A stretch of 64,000 nucleotides of DNA from Selenomonas sp. GACV-9 (GTDB lineage: Bacteria; Bacillota; Negativicutes; Selenomonadales; Selenomonadaceae): assembly GCA_900116485.1 (NCBI GenBank), contig FPAX01000002.1:1-64000 (forward strand). The letters run 5' to 3'. The translations under genes were made by a program, and so were the position numbers. How positions within the stretch are numbered: position 1 is the stretch's first letter; the number at the start of each line of letters is the position of its first letter. The notes below the pieces were generated by a model. The model searched no databases. It saw only the letters and a program-made list of their open reading frames with translations, and was not told the origin of the DNA. This document shows, in pieces, positions 18,201-26,669 of the stretch.

Positions 18201-19105
18201 TTATATTCCTTCTTTCGTGCAATTTTTTGATTCTCTTTGATCTCTTCGTAGATATTCACATAAGCATCATAGCGTTCCTGGGTGATGGCGCCAGCGGCAA
18301 CAGCCGCCTTGACCGCACAGTCCGGCTCATGGGTATGGCTGCAAGGCGCGAAACGGCAGCCATCAAGATACGGGCGGAACTCTGGGAAATAGCCCGGTAA
18401 TTCCTGCGTATCAAGTTCTGTAAGCTCCATCGCGCTGAATCCCGGCGTGTCGACAATGAAACCGCCAGCATAAGGCAAAAGCTCGGCAACGCGCGTCGTA
18501 TGACGGCCGCGCTTGATCTTCTCGCTAACATGACCAGTCTGCAGAGCCAAGCGCTCATCGATGCAATTGAGGAGCGACGATTTGCCAACGCCAGACGGCC
18601 CGGCAAAGACTGTCGTCTCGCCCTGCAGCTGCTGCCGCAGCTCAACGATGCCCTCGCCCTGATGCGCCGAAACGCGCAGGACTGGATAACCGATCTGCTC
18701 ATAGGCCTTGAGGAACGTTTCGATATCGCCCTCGTATAAGTCCTGCTTATTGACGCAGATGACGATCTTAGGGATGCCCGACCATTCAGCCAGCACGAGG
18801 AAACGATTCAAGAGCAGCGGATGGAGATCCGGCTGCGCAGCTGCAAAGGTCAATACCACCTGCGTGATATTGGCCACGGCTGGCCGCTTCAGCAGGCTCG
18901 TGCGCGGCAGCTGCTCCTCGACTACGCCGCTGCCGTCCGGCAACCGGTCGATACGCACGCGATCGCCGGGCACAACCCCGACACTCCGCCGCGATTTCTT
19001 GAACTTCCCCCGCAGCTTGCAGGTAACCATCTCCTGACCATTTTCCATATCGGTCAGCACATAGAAAAAACTGTTATAGGCCTTGATGACTCGCCCTTCT
19101 TGCAT
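18197..19105 (-). CDS. rsgA: Ribosome small-subunit-dependent GTPase RsgA
   Basis: RsgA is a circularly permuted GTPase that checks late 30S subunit maturation. The 302-residue protein has an N-terminal OB fold, then the permuted G motifs: G4 NKQD near residue 118, G1 GPSGVGKSSLLN near 168, G2/G3 with DTPGF near 218, and a C-terminal zinc site CRFAPCSHTHEPDC near 250-263. It sits 14 bases after the PASTA kinase gene, an arrangement seen in many Firmicutes, where RsgA is a known kinase substrate; phosphorylation here is only an inference. Confidence 0.96.
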   Translation of the reverse strand: MQEGRVIKAYNSFFYVLTDMENGQEMVTCKLRGKFKKSRRSVGVVPGDRVRIDRLPDGSGVVEEQLPRTSLLKRPAVANITQVVLTFAAAQPDLHPLLLNRFLVLAEWSGIPKIVICVNKQDLYEGDIETFLKAYEQIGYPVLRVSAHQGEGIVELRQQLQGETTVFAGPSGVGKSSLLNCIDERLALQTGHVSEKIKRGRHTTRVAELLPYAGGFIVDTPGFSAMELTELDTQELPGYFPEFRPYLDGCRFAPCSHTHEPDCAVKAAVAAGAITQERYDAYVNIYEEIKENQKIARKKEYK

Positions 19106-19119
19106 GAACGCTCCCTTTC

Positions 19120-20901
19120 TCAGCGGCTCTTTGAGCCTTCTGTCGAACGCTGCACCGCTGGATTATCATTTTCCTGCTTACTGTTTGTCTTATTGTTTTC
19201 TTGCTTGCTCTTCGCGGTGGATGCCTCAGCCACCACCAGGTTGACCGACGTGCCCTCTGCAATGGAGCTGCCGCCTGACGGGCTCTGGCTGATTACCGTT
19301 CCCGCCGCCTGCTTGCTGGCCTCCTTCGTCACGCTGCCGACATGGAATCCGGCACTCGTGATGGCCTCCTTGGCTGCCTCTAACGGCAGGCCCGTCACAT
19401 CTGGAACCGAGGCTTTCTTCTCCTTCTTGCCCTTGCTGACGGTAATATCCACACTCTGACCCTTGGTGATCTTGCTGCCAGCCCGCGGATCCGTCGCAAT
19501 GACCGTTCCAGCCTCTTCATCCGAATTGCGCTCATAGATCGAGCCTATCTTGAGCCCCATCTTCTTGAGCTTTTCTTCCGCATCGGTCCGGCTCAGGCCT
19601 TTGAGATCTGGCATCTCCATGCTCTCGCCGCCCTTGCTGACATAAATCGTGACCAGGCGCTCTTCTTTGACCTTTGCACCAGCCTCAGGATTCTGGGAGA
19701 CGACCGTACCAGCCGGAACGCTGGCATCATAGGTCTCGGCCACGTTGACGCGCAGCTTCTTGTCCTCCAGGATCTGGCGTGCCAGCGTCATCTGCTTGCC
19801 GGTCACATCCGGCACCACGACTTCAGCCGTACTCCAGAACTTGCCATAGCTCATGAATGCTCCGGCAAAGAATCCCATGACCAGTACCATGATAAGGCCA
19901 GCAATGAACGCCTTGGATTTGAAGATCGACTTCTCATTCTCCTCGGGTTCCTCGTCCTCATATACGGCAGCATGATTGCGCTCACGGCGCGACACGATGG
20001 GCTCCGCCGGTTCTTCTACCCGTGGCAGCACCTGCGTCGCGAAGGGATCCGGCTGGCCCCCATTGCCGTAGCCATGACCAGCCCCCAGCATCTGCTCGGC
20101 CTGCTGGATATCGTGCATGAGCTCTGCTGCCACTGGACGCATGGCAGGATCCTTACTCATAGCCCGGGCAACGATTGCCTCAACCACAGGCGGTATTGAC
20201 GGATCAAGCTGACGCACAGAGGCCGGCTCTTCCTGCAGATGTTTCATCGCAATGCTGACCGGCGTCTCACCCGTAAACGGCAGTGCTCCAGTCAGCATCT
20301 CATAGAGAACCACGCCCAGCGAATACACATCGGACTTCGGCGTGATCATCGTACCCTTGGCCTGCTCCGGCGAGAAATAATGTACAGAGCCCACGACATT
20401 GCCTGTATAGGTCATCGTGGATTCTGTGACCGCACGAGCAATGCCGAAATCAGCAACCTTGGCACTGCCATCTGGCATCATCAGGATATTGTGCGGCTTG
20501 ATATCACAATGAACGAGATTATTCGCATGGGCATGTGCCAAGGCACGGGCAATATCCCTCGCAACCTGAAGGGCATCCTCGACAGAAAGATGGCCTTCCT
20601 GCTTGATCCTGTCCTTCAGCGTCCGGCCCGGCACATATTCCATGACGATGTAATGGGCATCGTCCATCACGCCAACATCGAAGATATTGACGATATTCGG
20701 ATGTGACAAGCGTGCAGCCGCCTGGGCCTCACGGTTGAACTTATTGATGAATTCCGTATCGCTCTTGAACTGCTCATGCAGTATCTTCACAGCCACAGGA
20801 CGATTGAGCAGCAGATCCTGTGCCCTGTAGACATCTGCCATGCCACCACCGCCTATGAGCTCCTGCAGCTCATAGCGCTGATCTAATACACGCTTTATCA
20901 T
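19120..20901 (-). CDS. pknB: PASTA-domain Ser/Thr protein kinase (PknB/PrkC)
   Basis: A 593-residue membrane kinase that senses cell-wall precursors and phosphorylates growth and division proteins. The cytoplasmic kinase domain (about residues 1-275) has GGGGMADVY, the Lys in VAVKIL, the catalytic loop HCDIKPHN, DFG and SPEQAKG. A low-complexity juxtamembrane part, one transmembrane helix near 340-360 and three extracytoplasmic PASTA repeats follow (starting VPDVTG, MPDLKG, VPDVTG), then a Lys/Asn/Ser-rich tail. The catalytic loop has Cys in place of the usual Arg before Asp (HCD), a non-RD type. Neighbours include its phosphatase, RodA/FtsW, transpeptidase and FHA proteins. Confidence 0.95.
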   Translation of the reverse strand: MIKRVLDQRYELQELIGGGGMADVYRAQDLLLNRPVAVKILHEQFKSDTEFINKFNREAQAAARLSHPNIVNIFDVGVMDDAHYIVMEYVPGRTLKDRIKQEGHLSVEDALQVARDIARALAHAHANNLVHCDIKPHNILMMPDGSAKVADFGIARAVTESTMTYTGNVVGSVHYFSPEQAKGTMITPKSDVYSLGVVLYEMLTGALPFTGETPVSIAMKHLQEEPASVRQLDPSIPPVVEAIVARAMSKDPAMRPVAAELMHDIQQAEQMLGAGHGYGNGGQPDPFATQVLPRVEEPAEPIVSRRERNHAAVYEDEEPEENEKSIFKSKAFIAGLIMVLVMGFFAGAFMSYGKFWSTAEVVVPDVTGKQMTLARQILEDKKLRVNVAETYDASVPAGTVVSQNPEAGAKVKEERLVTIYVSKGGESMEMPDLKGLSRTDAEEKLKKMGLKIGSIYERNSDEEAGTVIATDPRAGSKITKGQSVDITVSKGKKEKKASVPDVTGLPLEAAKEAITSAGFHVGSVTKEASKQAAGTVISQSPSGGSSIAEGTSVNLVVAEASTAKSKQENNKTNSKQENDNPAVQRSTEGSKSR

Positions 20902-20953
20902 TAACTGTTCCTCCTAGACTTTAATACGATCTATCGGACAACTCATACTCTCT

Positions 20954-22351
20954 CTAATTCTGCAGACTCAGGATTACCTTGCGGGCAATCGGTGCCGCCT
21001 GAGTACCGCCGCCACCACCATTTTCGACGATGATGGCAAAGACGATGCGGCGATTGCGCAGTTCTGCCGAGCCGATGAACCAAGCATGATCCTCGCCCGC
21101 CGCATTCTCAGCAGTACCGGTCTTGCCCGTTACGCGCACGCCACTGACCTGCGCTGCCCGGCCCGTCCCCTTCGTAACGACGTCTTCCATGAAACTATCG
21201 ATCTTAGCTGCCATTTCCGGTGTCGTAGCTGTCAGCCATTTTTCCGGACGCGTGTCCGCGATGACTGTTCCCCCTGGCGTAATGACTTGCTGTACCAGAT
21301 ACGGTTTCATGATCGTGCCGCCATTGGCATAGGCAGCTGCCAGCAAAGCCATATGCATCGGCGTCACCAGCAAAGTACTCTGACCGATAGCCGTCTGGGC
21401 CTGGTCACCACTGCCCAGCTTGCCGAAGTCGGGCAGATGGGATTTTGCCATGAGTATCTCACCGCCAATGCCGCGGTCAAAGCCAAAACGTGTAAAGCAC
21501 TTCTTGAGCTTATCATCGCCAAGGCGCATGCCCAAGGTGCCGAACGTGACATTGCACGACTCTGTCAAAGCCTTGCGGAGATCCACCTTGCCATGAACCT
21601 CGCCATGGCTCTCACGGATGGAATGTCCGCCGCCAACATCAAGCGCGCCCGTGCAGTCGAAAACTTCTTTCTCATCAGTCACGCCTTCCGTCAGCGCCGC
21701 ATCAGCAATCATCGGCTTGATGGTCGACCCCGGCGGATACATGCCCTGCACCGCACGGTTCAGCAGTGCGCCGTCCGCCTGCTTCGACAGCTCCTTCCAA
21801 TTGGCCTCGATATTGTTCGGATCATACGAGGGCGTACTGACCATAGCCAGTATTGCACCAGTATTCGCATCCATGACCACGACGGCCCCCTTGCGGCCAC
21901 CAAGGCCATCGTAGGCAGCCTGCTGGGCATCGGCCTCAATGGTCAGCTTGACATCATTGCCACGCTCTGACTGAAAGAGCTGTGAGGCCGGCCCCATATG
22001 GCTAAGGTCCTCCGATAAGCCCAAGAGTTCGCGGTTGGCATGACCTTCCACGCCAGCACTGCCGATGTTCTCGCCATTGTAGCCAGTCACGGCCGCCATA
22101 GCCGCGCCCATCGGATAGCTGCGGCTGCCATCGGGCCGATTCTGTGCCAGCACGCGCCCCTGGGCATCGAGGATTGCCCCGCGCCAGATATCTGCCCGCG
22201 CAGCCGCGCCGCGCATGTTCAGCGAATTATTGGCAAGGCCATCCGCCGCCCAGGTCGATAGATAAATGATATATGCGGTCAAAAGACCTGTCAGCACCAG
22301 TAAGATTGATGCCGCCTGCAGGATCTGCCGCTTGATTTTCCAATCAGCCAT
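20954..22351 (-). CDS. pbpA: Penicillin-binding transpeptidase (PbpA-like)
   Basis: A 465-residue class B type peptidoglycan transpeptidase anchored by one N-terminal transmembrane segment (about residues 12-32). The catalytic motifs are visible: SxxK as PPGSTIKP, SxN as ESCNVTFG, and KTG as VTGKTGTAEN. The dimerisation domain is short, as in PbpA of actinobacteria rather than full FtsI. The start MADWKIKRQ overlaps the end of the rodA/ftsW gene by 8 bases and has AAAGGAG upstream; a long upstream frame antisense-like in composition was discarded. It pairs with the adjacent SEDS protein as a peptidoglycan polymerase-transpeptidase unit. Confidence 0.93.
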   Translation of the reverse strand: MADWKIKRQILQAASILLVLTGLLTAYIIYLSTWAADGLANNSLNMRGAAARADIWRGAILDAQGRVLAQNRPDGSRSYPMGAAMAAVTGYNGENIGSAGVEGHANRELLGLSEDLSHMGPASQLFQSERGNDVKLTIEADAQQAAYDGLGGRKGAVVVMDANTGAILAMVSTPSYDPNNIEANWKELSKQADGALLNRAVQGMYPPGSTIKPMIADAALTEGVTDEKEVFDCTGALDVGGGHSIRESHGEVHGKVDLRKALTESCNVTFGTLGMRLGDDKLKKCFTRFGFDRGIGGEILMAKSHLPDFGKLGSGDQAQTAIGQSTLLVTPMHMALLAAAYANGGTIMKPYLVQQVITPGGTVIADTRPEKWLTATTPEMAAKIDSFMEDVVTKGTGRAAQVSGVRVTGKTGTAENAAGEDHAWFIGSAELRNRRIVFAIIVENGGGGGTQAAPIARKVILSLQN

Positions 22352-23615
22352 GTTCCTGCTCCTTTGATAACGATAATAAAAGTCCCAATAAAATAAAACT
22401 GGATACCAGTGAACTGCCGCCATAACTGATGAACGGCAGCGTAATGCCTGTAAGCGGCAGGAATTTCGTGACACCAGCAATGATGATGAATGCCTGCAAG
22501 AGCAGCAGCGAGCAGCAGCCCGCTGCCACCAAGGCCTCCTTTTCCTTGCGGCAGGCCAGTGCAGCCTTGATTCCGCGCCAGAAGAACAGCACATAACAAC
22601 AAATCAGCATCATCGTAGCAATCAGCCCCATCTCCTCAGCGATAGCTGCAAAGATGAAGTCCGTATGCACCTCAGGAATAAAGCCCGGATGGCCAAAGCC
22701 AAAGCCGGTTCCCCAGATGCCCCCCGTGCCGAATGCGAACAAGGACTGCACGACCTGATAGGCCATGCCGTTCGGATCCTGCCACGGATCCAGCCAGATG
22801 TCAAAGCGCACGCGCACATGGCCAAAGGCCGCATAACTGGCAGCCGCCGCTGCACCGATAAAGGCAAGCGCCAGGAAAGCATACGACTTGCTGCCTGTAG
22901 CCATGTATGTCATGAGCACAGCCATGCCGAAAAACAACAAGGCCGATCCAAGGTCCTTCTCCACGACGAACATCAGGACCGCCATGCCCCAAATACAGAT
23001 AAGCGGTGCGATGAACCGGATAGGCGGCAGCCGCAAGAACAGGAAGCGCCGCGAGGGCAAGGTCAATACGCGCCGATGATCTGACAGGTACGAGGCCAAA
23101 AAGAACACCAGCAGGATCTTGCCAAACTCCGACGGCTGGATCGATATCGGCCCCAGCACGAGCCAGTTCTTGCTGCCGCCAATCTCAGTGCCAAAGAGCA
23201 AAGGCAGCCCGAGCAGGAACACGCAGACCAGTCCCAACAGATACGGATAATTGAGCATCCGCCGGATACGTCCCCAAAAGCGCAACACCAGGATCATCAC
23301 GATCATAGCCACACAGAGCCATTGCAGCTGCCGGATGAGCAACGAAGGTTTCAGGCGGGCAATCTCGACGATGCCGACACTTGCCAGCGTCATCACGATG
23401 GGAAACAGGAACGTATCTTCGTGGCGACGGATGATAACGGCCTGGATGAACATGGCCAGCACGATCACACCAGCCAGCCAGGGCACGTAGTTAAGTGGCC
23501 CCTGCAGGACATCTGCCGTCAGCTTCGAGCCGCCAGGATTCATCTTGAGATAGAGCACGCTCATGCCACAGAGGACAATGCCCAAGGGCGCAGCCAGCAA
23601 TCCCCAATTCTTCAT
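22344..23615 (-). CDS. SEDS family peptidoglycan polymerase (FtsW/RodA)
   Basis: A 423-residue polytopic membrane protein of the FtsW/RodA/SpoVE family, which polymerises lipid II into glycan strands together with a class B transpeptidase. Signatures seen are GGSKNWLVLGPISIQPSEFGK, VVEKDLGSALLFF, VHTDFIFAAIAEEMGL and TGITLPFISYGGSS. The ATG at 23615 overlaps the phosphatase stop codon as ATGA and is taken as the start; an in-frame GTG three codons upstream is the alternative. Which of FtsW or RodA it replaces cannot be told, but pairing with a PbpA-like protein points to the RodA-like cluster of actinobacteria. Confidence 0.94.
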   Translation of the reverse strand: MKNWGLLAAPLGIVLCGMSVLYLKMNPGGSKLTADVLQGPLNYVPWLAGVIVLAMFIQAVIIRRHEDTFLFPIVMTLASVGIVEIARLKPSLLIRQLQWLCVAMIVMILVLRFWGRIRRMLNYPYLLGLVCVFLLGLPLLFGTEIGGSKNWLVLGPISIQPSEFGKILLVFFLASYLSDHRRVLTLPSRRFLFLRLPPIRFIAPLICIWGMAVLMFVVEKDLGSALLFFGMAVLMTYMATGSKSYAFLALAFIGAAAAASYAAFGHVRVRFDIWLDPWQDPNGMAYQVVQSLFAFGTGGIWGTGFGFGHPGFIPEVHTDFIFAAIAEEMGLIATMMLICCYVLFFWRGIKAALACRKEKEALVAAGCCSLLLLQAFIIIAGVTKFLPLTGITLPFISYGGSSLVSSFILLGLLLSLSKEQEHG

Positions 23616-24316
23616 GAGCCACACACCACCACAATCGCTGTAATATTGTCTTTGCCACCGCCGGCCAGGGCACGCTGGATAAGTTCCGCCGCCGGGTCAT
23701 CATAGCCGGCACGGAGGATGCGGCAAATCTCCTCATCCTCGACGGTCTTCATCAGCCCATCTGTCGCCAGCAGCAGGATGTCCTGCTGCTCCACAGGGAA
23801 ATGTCCCGTGTCGACCTGCAGCTCTGCCTCGATGCCTACAGCCCGTGTCAGATAGTTCCGTTTCGGATGCACCCGGGCCTCAGCCTCAGTAATCGTTCCC
23901 TCAACGACGAGATCCTCCACATAGGAGTGATCTCGCGTGACCTGCTGCAGCGAATCGCCGCGCAGCAGGTACAGGCGGCTGTCACCAACATGGGCCCAAT
24001 AGGCCTCATCGTCTGCCAGGTGCAGGACCGTTGCCGTCGTTCCCATGCCTTTGTAATCGGGATTTTCATCCTCACAGGCCAATATTGCCTGATTACCTGC
24101 CAGCACAGCCTGGCGCAGCTCATCTTCCCCGATTGCTGCCACACCGGATAACTGGCGGCGAACGGTATCTGTCAGCATATGGCTGGCAACTTCGCCAGCC
24201 ACATGGCCGCCCATGCCATCAGCCACCACATATGTCGATGGCTCAAACACCACGGCACAATCTTCATTTCTCGGACGGACCAGACCAACATCGGTGGCCT
24301 CGTATACCTGAATCAT
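23612..24316 (-). CDS. stp: PP2C-family protein phosphatase
   Basis: A 234-residue manganese-dependent Ser/Thr phosphatase, the usual antagonist of the PASTA kinase. Signatures are RPRNEDC near the N-terminus, VADGMGGHVAGEVAS (metal-binding Asp), GMGTTATVL, AHVGDSRLYLLR, LLLATDGL and the terminal GGGKDNITAIVV. Size equals the bacterial Stp/PrpC family. It begins 4 bases after the second FHA gene and its stop overlaps the SEDS gene start. Confidence 0.95.
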   Translation of the reverse strand: MIQVYEATDVGLVRPRNEDCAVVFEPSTYVVADGMGGHVAGEVASHMLTDTVRRQLSGVAAIGEDELRQAVLAGNQAILACEDENPDYKGMGTTATVLHLADDEAYWAHVGDSRLYLLRGDSLQQVTRDHSYVEDLVVEGTITEAEARVHPKRNYLTRAVGIEAELQVDTGHFPVEQQDILLLATDGLMKTVEDEEICRILRAGYDDPAAELIQRALAGGGKDNITAIVVVCGS

Positions 24317-24320
24317 CCGC

Positions 24321-24773
24321 TCACCTCTCGAATCTCAATGTGACCATGCCAATGCGAACGATATCGCCTGGCTTGATATAGGCTCTGCCTTCCAACAGAT
24401 GATCGTTCACATAGGTATGATTCACACTGCCAAGATCTTCAATAACGTATTGGTTGCCATGCTGATAGATAGCTGCATGATGGTGCGATACGAATCCCTC
24501 AGGAATCACGATATCGTTGTCTTCACCACGGCCGATGGCAATTTGCTCACTAAAGGCAAACCGCCTGCCAGCAAGGCTTTCCTCTTCAGCCTCCAGCACA
24601 GACAGCACCGCCTCATTCTGGCTTGTCTCCGGCCGCCGCTGCTGCTTTTTCTCCTTGCGGATTTCCATGAACATACGCCGCGTAAGTTTCGTGGCAAACC
24701 ATAGCAGCCATAGCAGCATGCCATATTCGAGTATCACGCGGACACCCTTCAAAATCATCGCCATTGCCGGCAA
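24321..24773 (-). CDS. Membrane-anchored FHA-domain protein (FhaB-like)
   Basis: A 150-residue protein with one N-terminal transmembrane helix (about residues 9-26), a basic linker and a C-terminal FHA domain with IAIGRGEDNDIVI, SHHHAAIY and SVNHTYVN. FHA domains bind phosphothreonine, so it probably recruits partners phosphorylated by the nearby kinase. The most upstream start is TTG at 24773, which has GAGGTG seven bases before it; ATG codons three and five codons downstream are alternatives. The order DUF3662-FHA, FHA, phosphatase, SEDS, PBP, kinase matches the actinobacterial fhaA-fhaB-pstP-rodA-pbpA-pknAB cluster. Confidence 0.85.
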   Translation of the reverse strand: MPAMAMILKGVRVILEYGMLLWLLWFATKLTRRMFMEIRKEKKQQRRPETSQNEAVLSVLEAEEESLAGRRFAFSEQIAIGRGEDNDIVIPEGFVSHHHAAIYQHGNQYVIEDLGSVNHTYVNDHLLEGRAYIKPGDIVRIGMVTLRFER

Positions 24774-24774
24774 T

Positions 24775-25518
24775 TCAAATCACCTCATATAATAAAACCG
24801 TAGAACCAGCCTTGATCTTATCGCCAGACTGCAGGCAATGCGTCTCCACACGTTTGCCATTGACAAAGGTACCATTGGTACTCTGCGCATCATGCAGCAC
24901 ATGGCGATGCTCCTCATACGTGATCCAGGCATGAAGCCTTGATGCCTTGGTGTCGGTCAGGATGAACTCATTCTTGTCCCGGCGGCCGATATAGATCTTC
25001 TTTTCGCCGAATTCCAGATAGGCATCCTTGTCAGGACCTTCGAGCACCGTCAACGATACTGTCTTGTATTCGCGCGGCAGATTGAGGGGCGTGCTGCCCG
25101 AAAGGCCTGGCCTTTCAAGGACAATCGTATTCGATGCCGCCTCAGTTTGTTTGGGCGAAGGCAGTTCCTCGTAGGAGGATTTGAGCTCATATGTCCCCAT
25201 GCCCCGTGCCTTATCCTGTTGGCAGGAAATCTTGAGCTGTCCCGTCATGCGGTAGTTCTGCAGGATAACCTGTTTTTCCACGGCCGCATAAAGTGTATCG
25301 ATGACACGCTGGGCACAAAACCGCTGATAGTCATCGCCAGATAATATGAACACATAGCTGTTGGGCACCTGATGCATAGGCTTGCCGCGGCCCTGCCGCG
25401 CCACTTCCTTCTCAATGCCCTTGATCAGTTCAACAAGCTCCAGATTGCTGCTGAAACGCTTGTTGAAAAAACCTTCGATATGATTCTCGAGAAACGATTC
25501 GAGCTTGCCGATTCCCAT
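24775..25518 (-). CDS. DUF3662 and FHA-domain protein (FhaA-like)
   Basis: A 247-residue soluble protein with an N-terminal DUF3662 domain (about residues 1-115, MGIGKLESFLENHIEGFFN) and a C-terminal FHA domain with YIGRRDKNEFIL, SRLHAWI and STNGTFVNG, a complete phosphothreonine-binding set. In mycobacteria FhaA binds phosphorylated MviN and regulates peptidoglycan synthesis; a similar role here is an inference. The start is set by AAAGGAGG eight bases upstream. It is the first gene of the operon behind a good promoter. Confidence 0.9.
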   Translation of the reverse strand: MGIGKLESFLENHIEGFFNKRFSSNLELVELIKGIEKEVARQGRGKPMHQVPNSYVFILSGDDYQRFCAQRVIDTLYAAVEKQVILQNYRMTGQLKISCQQDKARGMGTYELKSSYEELPSPKQTEAASNTIVLERPGLSGSTPLNLPREYKTVSLTVLEGPDKDAYLEFGEKKIYIGRRDKNEFILTDTKASRLHAWITYEEHRHVLHDAQSTNGTFVNGKRVETHCLQSGDKIKAGSTVLLYEVI

Positions 25519-25558
25519 AAAACAGACCTCCTTTTCCCGTCTGTTTTCCTTTTTGTCC

Positions 25559-25587
25559 ATTATAGCAGAAAGCCTGCGCAATGCCTA
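25559..25587 (-). promoter_or_regulatory. Promoter of the FHA-phosphatase-RodA-kinase operon
   Basis: On the minus strand TAGGCA and TATAAT are 17 bases apart, with a TGC in front of the -10 box (extended -10). It lies between the rlmN stop and the DUF3662-FHA start. Confidence 0.65.
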
Positions 25588-25612
25588 GGTTGCGTTTCTT
25601 TCCGCCGCCTGC

Positions 25613-26656
25613 TCACTTGCACAGGTGCTTGTTGCGCAGCTGGCCGCAGGCCGCCTGGATATCTGCCCCCATCTCCCTCCGTACCGTGACATTTATATGA
25701 TGATCGGCCAGGTATTTCTCAAACCAGTCGATTCGTGCCTTGGACGGACGCATCAGATTGCGCTCGACAACCGGATTGATGGGAATCAGATTGACGCTGG
25801 CCAGCTGCCCCTTGAGCAGGGCCACGAGCTCACGTGCTTGCTGCTCACCATCGTTGAGCTGATCGATGAGGATGTACTCATAGGTCACACGCCTTTTCGT
25901 CGTATCGGCATAATGCTTGGCCGCTGCGATGACATCGTCCAGCGGATACTTGCGGTTGATGGGCATGATCTCAGACCGCAGCTCCTGATTCGGCGCATGC
26001 AGCGATACCGACAGCGAGATTGGCATGCCCTCATCGGCCAGCTTGTACATATTCGGCACGATGCCCGACGTCGACAAGGTAATGTTGCGATAGCCCATGC
26101 CCAGCGTATACGGCTCATGGATCAGCCGCAGGAAAGCCACGACATTCTCGTAGTTCATCATGGGCTCGCCCGACCCCATGATGACCATCGTATCGACCTT
26201 CGCACCTTCTTCTTCCTCCCGCAGCATATCATTGATGGTCACGGCCTGGGCCAGGATCTCGCCTTTAGTTAGGTCACGCGCCATGCCGTGCAGCGTCGAG
26301 GCACAGAACGCACAGCCCATATTGCAGCCAGCCTGTGTCGACACACAGATGCTGTTGCCATAGGGCTGCCGCATCAATACGGTTTCTACTGCCGTGCCAT
26401 CGGCATATTCGAGCAGGAACTTCGTCGTGCGGTCATCCTTGGAATCCAGACGATCCTTGATGCGCGGGCGGCCGATGTACAGCTCTGCCGCCAGCTCCTC
26501 GCGCAGCTGCTTGGAAAGGTTCGTCATCGCCACAAAATCCCTGGCGCCGCGCTGATACATCCACTCGGCAATCTGCTTGGCCCGGAATTTCTGCACCTTA
26601 TACGGTGCCAGCACCTCCTGCAGCTCCGCCAATGTCATTCCAAATATATCTTTCAC
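25613..26656 (-). CDS. rlmN: Dual-specificity 23S rRNA/tRNA methyltransferase RlmN
   Basis: RlmN is a radical SAM enzyme that methylates C2 of A2503 in 23S rRNA and A37 of some tRNAs. The 347-residue protein has the cluster motif CNMGCAFC, the MGSGEPMMNYENV block, LSVSLHAPN and the terminal cysteine in GADIQAACGQL that forms the methyl-enzyme intermediate. The start is taken as GTG at 26656 (VKDIFGMT) with AAAGGA upstream; the longer open frame overlaps rsmB and has no RlmN similarity. It lies 13 bases downstream of rsmB. Confidence 0.95.
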   Translation of the reverse strand: MKDIFGMTLAELQEVLAPYKVQKFRAKQIAEWMYQRGARDFVAMTNLSKQLREELAAELYIGRPRIKDRLDSKDDRTTKFLLEYADGTAVETVLMRQPYGNSICVSTQAGCNMGCAFCASTLHGMARDLTKGEILAQAVTINDMLREEEEGAKVDTMVIMGSGEPMMNYENVVAFLRLIHEPYTLGMGYRNITLSTSGIVPNMYKLADEGMPISLSVSLHAPNQELRSEIMPINRKYPLDDVIAAAKHYADTTKRRVTYEYILIDQLNDGEQQARELVALLKGQLASVNLIPINPVVERNLMRPSKARIDWFEKYLADHHINVTVRREMGADIQAACGQLRNKHLCK

Positions 26657-26669
26657 GTTTCTTTCCTTT

